Positions 21,144 through 33,100 of a stretch of DNA of 64,000 bases are shown here, piece by piece (position 1 is the stretch's first letter; each line of letters opens with the position of its first letter). The stretch comes from Pristionchus mayeri (lineage: Eukaryota > Nematoda > Chromadorea > Rhabditida > Neodiplogasteridae), in NCBI GenBank assembly GCA_036245805.1, contig BTRK01000005.1:26014469-26078468 (forward strand), in the 5' to 3' direction. The position numbers were made by a program, and so were the translations under genes. The notes under the pieces were generated by a model. That model searched no databases. It saw only the letters and a program-made list of their open reading frames with translations, and was not told the origin of the DNA.

Positions 21144-24100
21144 GAAAATGTTCCAAAGCTTCTAGAATGTTCCCGAAAGTTCGAAAATGTTCCAAAGCTT
21201 CTAGAATGTTCCAGAAAGTTCGAAAATGTTCCAAAGCTTCTAGAATGTTCCCGAAAGTTCGAAAATGTTCCAAAGCTTCTAGAATGTTCCAGAAAGTTCG
21301 AAAATGTTCCAAAGCTTCTAGAATGTTCCCGAAAGTTCGAAAATGTTCCAAAGCTTCTAGAATGTTCCAGAAAGTTCGAAAATGTTCCAAAGCTTCTAGA
21401 ATGTTCCAGAAATTTCGAAAATGTTCCAAAGCTTCTAGAATGTTCCAGAAAGTTCGAAAAAGTTCCAAAGCTTCTAGAATGTTCCAGAAAGTTCGAAAAT
21501 GTTCCAAAGCTTCTAGAATGTTCCCGAAAGTTCGAAAAAGTTCCAAAGCTTCTAGAATGTTCCAGAAAGTTCGAAAATGTTCCAAAGCTTCTAGAATGTT
21601 CCAGAAAGTTCGAAAATGTTCCAAAGCTTCTAGAATGTTCCAGAAAGTTCGAAAAAGTTCCAAAGCTTCTAGAATGTTCCAGAAAGTTCGAAAATGTTCC
21701 AAAGCTTCTAGAATGTTCCCGAAAGTTCGAAAAAGTTCCAAAGCTTCTAGAATGTTCCAGAAAGTTCGAAAATGTTCCAAAGCTTCTAGAATGTTCCCGA
21801 AAGTTCGAAAATGTTCCAAAGCTTCTAGAATGTTCCAGAAAGTTCGAAAATGTTCCAAAGCTTCTAGAATGTTCCAGAAATTTCGAAAATGTTCCAAAGC
21901 TTCTAGAATGTTCCAGAAAGTTCGAAAATGTTCCAAAGCTTCTAGAATGTTCCCGAAAGTTCGAAAAAGTTCCAAAGCTTCTAGAATGTTCCAGAAAGTT
22001 CGAAAATGTTCCAAAGCTTCTAGAATGTTCCAGAAAGTTCGAAAATGTTCCAAAGCTTCTAGAATGTTCCAGAAAGTTCGAAAATGTTCCAAAGCTTCTA
22101 GAATGTTCCAGAAAGTTCGAAAATGTTCCAAAGCTTCTAGAATGTTCCAGAAAGTTCGAAAATGTTCCAAAGCTTCTAGAATGTTCCCGAAAGTTCGAAA
22201 ATGTTCCAAAGCTTCTAGAATGTTCCAGAAAGTTCGAAAATGTTCCAAAGCTTCTAGAATGTTCCAGAAATTTCGAAAATGTTCCAAAGCTTCTAGAATG
22301 TTCCAGAAATTTCGAAAATGTTCCAAAGCTTCTAGAATGTTCCAGAAAGTTCGAAAAAGTTCCAAAGCTTCTAGAATGTTCCAGAAAGTTCGAAAATGTT
22401 CCAAAGCTTCTAGAATGTTCCCGAAAGTTCGAAAAAGTTCCAAAGCTTCTAGAATGTTCCAGAAAGTTCGAAAATGTTCCAAAGCTTCTAGAATGTTCCA
22501 GAAAGTTCGAAAATGTTCCAAAGCTTCTAGAATGTTCCAGAAAGTTCGAAAATGTTCCAAAGCTTCTAGAATGTTCCAGAAAGTTCGAAAATGTTCCAAA
22601 GCTTCTAGAATGTTCCAGAAAGTTCGAAAATGTTCCAAAGCTTCTAGAATGTTCCAGAAAGTTCGAAAATGTTCCAAAGCTTCTAGAATGTTCCCGAAAG
22701 TTCGAAAATGTTCCAAAGCTTCTAGAATGTTCCAGAAAGTTCGAAAATGTTCCAAAGCTTCTAGAATGTTCCAGAAATTTCGAAAATGTTCCAAAGCTTC
22801 TAGAATGTTCCAGAAAGTTCGAAAATGTTCCAAAGCTTCTAGAATGTTCCAGAAAGTTCGAAAATGTTCCAAAGCTTCTAGAATGTTCCAGAAAGTTCGA
22901 AAATGTTCGAAAACTTCTAGAATGTTCCCGAAAGTTCCAAAAAGTTCCAAAGCTTCTCGAATGTTCCAGAAAGTTCGAAAATGTTCCAAAGCTTCTAGAA
23001 TGTTCCAGAAAGTTCGAAAATGTTCCAAAGCTTCTAGAATGTTCCAGAAAGTTCGAAAATGTTCCAAAGCTTCTAGAATGTTCCAGAAAGTTCGAAAATG
23101 TTCCAAAGCTTCTAGAATGTTCCCGAAAGTTCGAAAAAGTTCCAAAGCTTCTAGAATGTTCCAGAAAGTTCGAAAATGTTCCAAAGCTTCTAGAATGTTC
23201 CAGAAAGTTCGAAAATGTTCCAAAGCTTCTAGAATGTTCCAGAAAGTTCGAAAATGTTCCAAAGCTTCTAGAATGTTCCAGAAAGTTCGAAAATGTTCCA
23301 AAGCTTCTAGAATGTTCCCGAAAGTTCGAAAATGTTCCAAAGCTTCTAGAATGTTCCAGAAAGTTCGAAAATGTTCCAAAGCTTCTAGAATGTTCCAGAA
23401 ATTTCGAAAATGTTCCAAAGCTTCTAGAATGTTCCAGAAAGTTCGAAAAAGTTCCAAAGCTTCTAGAATGTTCCAGAAAGTTCGAAAATGTTCCAAAGCT
23501 TCTAGAATGTTCCCGAAAGTTCGAAAAAGTTCCAAAGCTTCTAGAATGTTCCAGAAAGTTCGAAAATGTTCCAAAGCTTCTAGAATGTTCCCGAAAGTTC
23601 GAAAATGTTCCAAAGCTTCTAGAATGTTCCAGAAAGTTCGAAAATGTTCCAAAGCTTCTAGAATGTTCCAGAAATTTCGAAAATGTTCCAAAGCTTCTAG
23701 AATGTTCCAGAAAGTTCGAAAATGTTCCAAAGCTTCTAGAATGTTCCCGAAAGTTCGAAAAAGTTCCAAAGCTTCTAGAATGTTCCAGAAAGTTCGAAAA
23801 TGTTCCAAAGCTTCTAGAATGTTCCAGAAAGTTCGAAAATGTTCCAAAGCTTCTAGAATGTTCCAGAAAGTTCGAAAATGTTCCAAAGCTTCTAGAATGT
23901 TCCAGAAAGTTCGAAAATGTTCCAAAGCTTCTAGAATGTTCCAGAAAGTTCGAAAATGTTCCAAAGCTTCTAGAATGTTCCCGAAAGTTCGAAAATGTTC
24001 CAAAGCTTCTAGAATGTTCCAGAAAGTTCGAAAATGTTCCAAAGCTTCTAGAATGTTCCAGAAATTTCGAAAATGTTCCAAAGCTTCTAGAATGTTCCAG

Positions 24101-27100
24101 AAATTTCGAAAATGTTCCAAAGCTTCTAGAATGTTCCAGAAAGTTCGAAAAAGTTCCAAAGCTTCTAGAATGTTCCAGAAAGTTCGAAAATGTTCCAAAG
24201 CTTCTAGAATGTTCCCGAAAGTTCGAAAAAGTTCCAAAGCTTCTAGAATGTTCCAGAAAGTTCGAAAATGTTCCAAAGCTTCTAGAATGTTCCAGAAAGT
24301 TCGAAAATGTTCCAAAGCTTCTAGAATGTTCCAGAAAGTTCGAAAATGTTCCAAAGCTTCTAGAATGTTCCAGAAAGTTCGAAAATGTTCCAAAGCTTCT
24401 AGAATGTTCCAGAAAGTTCGAAAATGTTCCAAAGCTTCTAGAATGTTCCAGAAAGTTCGAAAATGTTCCAAAGCTTCTAGAATGTTCCCGAAAGTTCGAA
24501 AATGTTCCAAAGCTTCTAGAATGTTCCAGAAAGTTCGAAAATGTTCCAAAGCTTCTAGAATGTTCCAGAAATTTCGAAAATGTTCCAAAGCTTCTAGAAT
24601 GTTCCAGAAAGTTCGAAAATGTTCCAAAGCTTCTAGAATGTTCCAGAAAGTTCGAAAATGTTCCAAAGCTTCTAGAATGTTCCAGAAAGTTCGAAAATGT
24701 TCGAAAACTTCTAGAATGTTCCCGAAAGTTCCAAAAAGTTCCAAAGCTTCTCGAATGTTCCAGAAAGTTCGAAAATGTTCCAAAGCTTCTAGAATGTTCC
24801 AGAAAGTTCGAAAATGTTCCAAAGCTTCTAGAATGTTCCAGAAAGTTCGAAAATGTTCCAAAGCTTCTAGAATGTTCCAGAAAGTTCGAAAATGTTCCAA
24901 AGCTTCTAGAATGTTCCCGAAAGTTCGAAAAAGTTCCAAAGCTTCTAGAATGTTCCAGAAAGTTCGAAAATGTTCCAAAGCTTCTAGAATGTTCCAGAAA
25001 GTTCGAAAATGTTCCAAAGCTTCTAGAATGTTCCAGAAAGTTCGAAAATGTTCCAAAGCTTCTAGAATGTTCCAGAAAGTTCGAAAATGTTCCAAAGCTT
25101 CTAGAATGTTCCCGAAAGTTCGAAAATGTTCCAAAGCTTCTAGAATGTTCCAGAAAGTTCGAAAATGTTCCAAAGCTTCTAGAATGTTCCCGAAAGTTCG
25201 AAAAAGTTCCAAAGCTTCTCGAATGTTCCAGAAAGTTCGAAAATGTTCCAAAGCTTCTAGAATGTTCCCGAAAGTTCGAAAATGTTCCAAAGCTTCTAGA
25301 ATGTTCCCGAAAGTTCGAAAATGTTCCAAAGCTTCTAGAATGTTCCAGAAAGTTCGAAAATGTTCCAAAGCTTCTAGAATGTTCCAGAAAGTTCGAAAAT
25401 GTTCGAAAACTTCTAGAATGTTCCCGAAAGTTCGAAAAAGTTCCAAAGCTTCTCGAATGTTCCAGAAAGTTCGAAAATGTTCGAAAACTTCTAGAATGTT
25501 CCCGAAAGTTCGAAAAAGTTCCAAAGCTTCTCGAATGTTCCAGAAAGTTCGAAAATGTTCCAAAGCTTCTAGAATGTTCCAGAAAGTTCGAAAATGTTCC
25601 AAAGCTTCTAGAATGTTCCAGAAAGTTCGAAAATGTTCCAAAGCTTCTAGAATGTTCCAGAAAGTTCGAAAATGTTCCAAAGCTTCTAGAATGTTCCCGA
25701 AAGTTCGAAAAAGTTCCAAAGCTTCTAGAATGTTCCAGAAAGTTCGAAAATGTTCCAAAGCTTCTAGAATGTTCCAGAAAGTTCGAAAATGTTCCAAAGC
25801 TTCTAGAATGTTCCCGAAAGTTCGAAAAAGTTCCAAAGCTTCTAGAATGTTCCAGAAAGTTCGAAAATGTTCCAAAGCTTCTAGAATGTTCCAGAAAGTT
25901 CGAAAATGTTCCAAAGCTTCTAGAATGTTCCAGAAAGTTCGAAAATGTTCCAAAGCTTCTAGAATGTTCCAGAAAGTTCGAAAATGTTCCAAAGCTTCTA
26001 GAATGTTCCCGAAAGTTCGAAAATGTTCCAAAGCTTCTAGAATGTTCCAGAAAGTTCGAAAATGTTCCAAAGCTTCTAGAATGTTCCCGAAAGTTCGAAA
26101 AAGTTCCAAAGCTTCTCGAATGTTCCAGAAAGTTCGAAAATGTTCCAAAGCTTCTAGAATGTTCCCGAAAGTTCGAAAATGTTCCAAAGCTTCTAGAATG
26201 TTCCCGAAAGTTCGAAAATGTTCCAAAGCTTCTAGAATGTTCCAGAAAGTTCGAAAATGTTCCAAAGCTTCTAGAATGTTCCAGAAAGTTCGAAAATGTT
26301 CCAAAGCTTCTAGAATGTTCCAGAAATTTCGAAAATGTTCCAAAGCTTCTAGAATGTTCCAGAAAGTTCGAAAATGTTCGAAAACTTCTAGAATGTTCCC
26401 GAAAGTTCGAAAAAGTTCCAAAGCTTCTCGAATGTTCCAGAAAGTTCGAAAATGTTCCAAAGCTTCTAGAATGTTCCAGAAAGTTCGAAAATGTTCCAAA
26501 GCTTCTAGAATGTTCCAGAAAGTTCGAAAATGTTCCAAAGCTTCTAGAATGTTCCAGAAAGTTCGAAAATGTTCCAAAGCTTCTAGAATGTTCCCGAAAG
26601 TTCGAAAATGTTCCAAAGCTTCTAGAATGTTCCAGAAAGTTCGAAAATGTTCCAAAGCTTCTAGAATGTTCCCGAAAGTTCGAAAATGTTCCAAAGCTTC
26701 TAGAATGTTCCCGAAAGTTCGAAAATGTTCCAAAGCTTCTAGAATGTTCCAGAAAGTTCGAAAATGTTCCAAAGCTTCTAGAATGTTCCAGAAAGTTCGA
26801 AAATGTTCCAAAGCTTCTAGAATGTTCCAGAAATTTCGAAAATGTTCCAAAGCTTCTAGAATGTTCCAGAAAGTTCGAAAATGTTCGAAAACTTCTAGAA
26901 TGTTCCCGAAAGTTCGAAAAAGTTCCAAAGCTTCTCGAATGTTCCAGAAAGTTCGAAAATGTTCCAAAGCTTCTAGAATGTTCCAGAAAGTTCGAAAATG
27001 TTCCAAAGCTTCTAGAATGTTCCAGAAAGTTCGAAAATGTTCCAAAGCTTCTAGAATGTTCCAGAAAGTTCGAAAATGTTCCAAAGCTTCTAGAATGTTC

Positions 27101-30100
27101 CCGAAAGTTCGAAAATGTTCCAAAGCTTCTAGAATGTTCCAGAAAGTTCGAAAATGTTCCAAAGCTTCTAGAATGTTCCAGAAAGTTCGAAAATGTTCCA
27201 AAGCTTCTAGAATGTTCCAGAAAGTTCGAAAATGTTCCAAAGCTTCTAGAATGTTCCAGAAAGTTCGAAAATGTTCCAAAGCTTCTAGAATGTTCCCGAA
27301 AGTTCGAAAATGTTCCAAAGCTTCTAGAATGTTCCAGAAAGTTCGAAAATGTTCCAAAGCTTCTAGAATGTTCCCGAAAGTTCGAAAATGTTCCAAAGCT
27401 TCTAGAATGTTCCCGAAAGTTCGAAAATGTTCCAAAGCTTCTAGAATGTTCCAGAAAGTTCGAAAATGTTCCAAAGCTTCTAGAATGTTCCAGAAAGTTC
27501 GAAAATGTTCCAAAGCTTCTAGAATGTTCCAGAAATTTCGAAAATGTTCCAAAGCTTCTAGAATGTTCCAGAAAGTTCGAAAATGTTCGAAAACTTCTAG
27601 AATGTTCCCGAAAGTTCGAAAAAGTTCCAAAGCTTCTCGAATGTTCCAGAAAGTTCGAAAATGTTCCAAAGCTTCTAGAATGTTCCAGAAAGTTCGAAAA
27701 TGTTCCAAAGCTTCTAGAATGTTCCAGAAAGTTCGAAAATGTTCCAAAGCTTCTAGAATGTTCCAGAAAGTTCGAAAATGTTCCAAAGCTTCTAGAATGT
27801 TCCCGAAAGTTCGAAAATGTTCCAAAGCTTCTAGAATGTTCCAGAAAGTTCGAAAATGTTCCAAAGCTTCTAGAATGTTCCCGAAAGTTCGAAAAAGTTC
27901 CAAAGCTTCTCGAATGTTCCAGAAAGTTCGAAAATGTTCCAAAGCTTCTAGAATGTTCCCGAAAGTTCGAAAATGTTCCAAAGCTTCTAGAATGTTCCCG
28001 AAAGTTCGAAAATGTTCCAAAGCTTCTAGAATGTTCCAGAAAGTTCGAAAATGTTCCAAAGCTTCTAGAATGTTCCAGAAAGTTCGAAAATGTTCCAAAG
28101 CTTCTAGAAAGTTCCAGAAATTTCGAAAATGTTCCAAAGCTTCTAGAATGTTCCCGAAAGTTCGAAAATGTTCCAAAGCTTCTAGAATGTTCCAGAAAGT
28201 TCGAAAATGTTCCAAAGCTTCTAGAATGTTCCCGAAAGTTCGAAAAAGTTCCAAAGCTTCTCGAATGTTCCAGAAAGTTCGAAAATGTTCCAAAGCTTTT
28301 AGAATGTTCCCGAAAGTTCGAAAATGTTCCAAAGCTTCTAGAATGTTCCCGAAAGTTCGAAAATGTTCCAAAGCTTCTATAATGTTCCAGAAAGTTCGAA
28401 AATGTTCCAAAGCTTCTAGAATGTTCCAGAAAGTTCGAAAATGTTCGAAAACTTCTAGAATGTTCCCGAAAGTTCGAAAAAGTTCCAAAGCTTCTCGAAT
28501 GTTCCAGAAAGTTCGAAAATGTTCGAAAACTTCTAGAATGTTCCCGAAAGTTCGAAAAAGTTCCAAAGCTTCTCGAATGTTCCAGAAAGTTCGAAAATGT
28601 TCCAAAGCTTCTAGAATGTTCCAGAAAGTTCGAAAATGTTCCAAAGCTTCTAGAATGTTCCAGAAAGTTCGAAAATGTTCCAAAGCTTCTAGAATGTTCC
28701 AGAAAGTTCGAAAATGTTCCAAAGCTTCTAGAATGTTCCCGAAAGTTCGAAAAAGTTCCAAAGCTTCTAGAATGTTCCAGAAAGTTCGAAAATGTTCCAA
28801 AGCTTCTAGAATGTTCCAGAAAGTTCGAAAATGTTCCAAAGCTTCTAGAATGTTCCCGAAAGTTCGAAAAAGTTCCAAAGCTTCTAGAATGTTCCAGAAA
28901 GTTCGACAATGTTCCAAAGCTTCTAGAATGTTCCAGAAAGTTCGAAAATGTTCCAAAGCTTCTAGAATGTTCCAGAAAGTTCGAAAATGTTCCAAAGCTT
29001 CTAGAATGTTCCAGAAAATTCGAAAATGTTCCAAAGCTTCTAGAATGTTCCCGAAAGTTCGAAAATGTTCCAAAGCTTCTAGAATGTTCCAGAAAGTTCG
29101 AAAATGTTCCAAAGCTTCTAGAATGTTCCCGAAAGTTCGAAAAAGTTCCAAAGCTTCTCGAATGTTCCAGAAAGTTCGAAAATGTTCCAAAGCTTCTAGA
29201 ATGTTCCCGAAAGTTCGAAAATGTTCCAAAGCTTCTAGAATGTTCCCGAAAGTTCGAAAATGTTCCAAAGCTTCTAGAATGTTCCAGAAAGTTCGAAAAT
29301 GTTCCAAAGCTTCTAGAATGTTCCAGAAAGTTCGAAAATGTTCCAAAGCTTCTAGAATGTTCCAGAAATTTCGAAAATGTTCCAAAGCTTCTAGAATGTT
29401 CCAGAAAGTTCGAAAATGTTCGAAAACTTCTAGAATGTTCCCGAAAGTTCGAAAAAGTTCCAAAGCTTCTCGAATGTTCCAGAAAGTTCGAAAATGTTCC
29501 AAAGCTTCTAGAATGTTCCAGAAAGTTCGAAAATGTTCCAAAGCTTCTAGAATGTTCCAGAAAGTTCGAAAATGTTCCAAAGCTTCTAGAATGTTCCAGA
29601 AAGTTCGAAAATGTTCCAAAGCTTCTAGAATGTTCCCGAAAGTTCGAAAATGTTCCAAAGCTTCTAGAATGTTCCAGAAAGTTCGAAAATGTTCCAAAGC
29701 TTCTAGAATGTTCCCGAAAGTTCGAAAAAGTTCCAAAGCTTCTCGAATGTTCCAGAAAGTGCGAAAATGTTCCAAAGCTTCTAGAATGTTCCCGAAAGTT
29801 CGAAAATGTTCCAAAGCTTCTAGAATGTTCCCGAAAGTTCGAAAATGTTCCAAAGCTTCTAGAATGTTCCAGAAAGTTCGAAAATGTTCCAAAGCTTCTA
29901 GAATGTTCCAGAAAGTTCGAAAATGTTCCAAAGCTTCTAGAAAGTTCCAGAAATTTCGAAAATGTTCCAAAGCTTCTAGAATGTTCCAGAAAGTTCGAAA
30001 AAGTTCCAAAGCTTCTAGAATGTTCCAGAAAGTTCGAAAATGTTCCAAAGCTTCTAGAATGTTCCAGAAAGTTCGAAAATGTTCCAAAGCTTCTAGAATG

Positions 30101-33100
30101 TTCCCGAAAGTTCGAAAAAGTTCCAAAGCTTCTAGAATGTTCCCGAAAGTTCGAAAAAGTTCCAAAGCTTCTAGAATGTTCCAGAAAGTTCGAAAATGTT
30201 CCAAAGCTTCTAGAATGTTCCAGAAAGTTCGAAAATGTTCCAAAGCTTCTAGAATGTTCCCGAAAGTTCGAAAATGTTCCAAAGCTTCTAGAATGTTCCA
30301 GAAAGTTCGAAAATGTTAAAAAGCTTCTAGAATGTTCCCGAAAGTTCGAAAAAGTTCCAAAGCTTCTCGAATGTTCCAGAAAGTTCGAAAATGTTCCAAA
30401 GCTTCTAGAATGTTCCCGAAAGTTCGAAAATGTTCCAAAGCTTCTAGAATGTTCCAGAAAGTTCGAAAATGTTCCAAAGCTTCTAGAATGTTCCAGAAAG
30501 TTCGAAAATGTTCCAAAGCTTCTAGAATGTTCCAGAAATTTCGAAAATGTTCCAAAGCTTCTAGAATGTTCCAGAAAGTTCGAAAATGTTCGAAAACTTC
30601 TAGAATGTTCCCGAAAGTTCGAAAAAGTTCCAAAGCTTCTCGAATGTTCCAGAAAGTTCGAAAATGTTCCAAAGCTTCTAGAATGTTCCAGAAAGTTCGA
30701 AAATGTTCCAAAGCTTCTAGAATGTTCCAGAAAGTTCGAAAATGTTCCAAAGCTTCTAGAATGTTCCAGAAAGTTCGAAAATGTTCCAAAGCTTCTAGAA
30801 TGTTCCCGAAAGTTCGAAAATGTTCCAAAGCTTCTAGAATGTTCCAGAAAGTTCGAAAATGTTCCAAAGCTTCTAGAATGTTCCCGAAAGTTCGAAAAAG
30901 TTCCAAAGCTTCTCGAATGTTCCAGAAAGTTCGAAAATGTTCCAAAGCTTCTAGAATGTTCCCGAAAGTTCGAAAATGTTCCAAAGCTTCTAGAATGTTC
31001 CCGAAAGTTCGAAAATGTTCCAAAGCTTCTAGAATGTTCCAGAAAGTTCGAAAATGTTCCAAAGCTTCTAGAATGTTCCAGAAAGTTCGAAAATGTTCCA
31101 AAGCTTCTAGAATGTTCCAGAAAGTTCGAAAATGTTCCAAAGCTTCTAGAATGTTCCCGAAAGTTCGAAAAAGTTCCAAAGCTTCTAGAATGTTCCAGAA
31201 AGTTCGAAAATGTTCCAAAGCTTCTAGAATGTTCCAGAAAGTTCGAAAATGTTCCAAAGCTTCTAGAATGTTCCCGAAAGTTCGAAAAAGTTCCAAAGCT
31301 TCTAGAATGTTCCAGAAAGTTCGAAAATGTTCCAAAGCTTCTAGAATGTTCCAGAAAGTTCGAAAATGTTCCAAAGCTTCTAGAATGTTCGAGAAAGTTC
31401 GAAAATGTTAAAAAGCTTCTAGAATGTTCCCGAAAGTTCGAAAAAGTTCCAAAGCTTCTCGAATGTTCCAGAAAGTTCGAAAATGTTCCAAAGCTTCTAG
31501 AATGTTCCCGAAAGTTCGAAAATGTTCCAAAGCTTCTAGAATGTTCCCGAAAGTTCGAAAATGTTCCAAAGCTTCTAGAATGTTCCAGAAAGTTCGAAAA
31601 TGTTCCAAAGCTTCTAGAATGTTCCAGAAAGTTCGAAAATGTTCCAAAGCTTCTAGAATGTTCCAGAAATTTCGAAAATGTTCCAAAGCTTCTAGAATGT
31701 TCCAGAAAGTTCGAAAATGTTCGAAAACTTCTAGAATGTTCCCGAAAGTTCGAAAAAGTTCCAAAGCTTCTCGAATGTTCCAGAAAGTTCGAAAAAGTTC
31801 CAAAGCTTCTAGAATGTTCCAGAAAGTTCGAAAATGTTCCAAAGCTTCTAGAATGTTCCCGAAAGCTCGAAAAAGTTCCAAAGCTTCTCGAATGTTCCAG
31901 AAAGTTCGAAAATGTTCCAAAGCTTCTAGAATGTTCCCGAAAGTTCGAAAATGTTCCAAAGCTTCTAGAATGTTCCCGAAAGTTCGAAAATGTTCCAAAG
32001 CTTCTAGAATGTTCCAGAAAGTTCGAAAATGTTCCAAAGCTTCTAGAATGTTCCAGAAAGTTCGAAAATGTTCCAAAGCTTCTAGAATGTTCCAGAAAGT
32101 TCGAAAATGTTCCAAAGCTTCTAGAATGTTCCAGAAAGTTCGAAAATGTTCCAAAGCTTCTAGAATGTTCCCGAAAGTTCGAAAAAGTTCCAAAGCTTCT
32201 AGAATGTTCCAGAAAGTTCGAAAATGTTCCAAAGCTTCTAGAATGTTCCAGAAAGTTCGAAAATGTTCCAAAGCTTCTAGAATGTTCCCGAAAGTTCGAA
32301 AAAGTTCCAAAGCTTCTAGAATGTTCCAGAAAGTTCGAAAATGTTCCAAAGCTTCTAGAATGTTCCAGAAAGTTCGAAAATGTTCCAAAGCTTCTAGAAT
32401 GTTCCAGAAAGTTCGAAAATGTTCCAAAGCTTCTAGAATGTTCCAGAAAGTTCGAAAATGTTCCAAAGCTTCTAGAATGTTCCCGAAAGTTCGAAAAAGT
32501 TCCAAAGCTTCTCGAATGTTCCAGAAAGTTCGAAAATGTTCCAAAGCTTCTAGAATGTTCCCGAAAGTTCGAAAATGTTCCAAAGCTTCTAGAATGTTCC
32601 CGAAAGTTCGAAAAAGTTCCAAAGCTTCTCGAATGTTCCAGAAAGTTCGAAAATGTTCCAAAGCTTCTAGAATGTTCCAGAAAGTTCGAAAATGTTCCAA
32701 AGCTTCTAGAATGTTCCAGAAAGTTCGAAAATGTTCCAAAGCTTCTAGAATGTTCCAGAAAGTTCGAAAATGTTCCAAAGCTTCTAGAATGTTCCCGAAA
32801 GTTCGAAAATGTTCCAAAGCTTCTAGAATGTTCCAGAAAGTTCGAAAATGTTCCAAAGCTTCTAGAATGTTCCCGAAAGTTCGAAAACGTTCCAAAGCTT
32901 CTCGAATGTTCCAGAAAGTTCGAAAATGTTCCAAAGCTTCTAGAATGTTCCCGAAAGTTCGAAAATGTTCCAAAGCTTCTAGAATGTTCCAGAAAGTTCG
33001 AAAATGTTCCAAAGCTTCTAGAATGTTCCCGAAAGTTCGAAAATGTTCCAAAGCTTCTAGAATGTTCCAGAAAGTTCGAAAATGTTCCAAAGCTTCTAGA

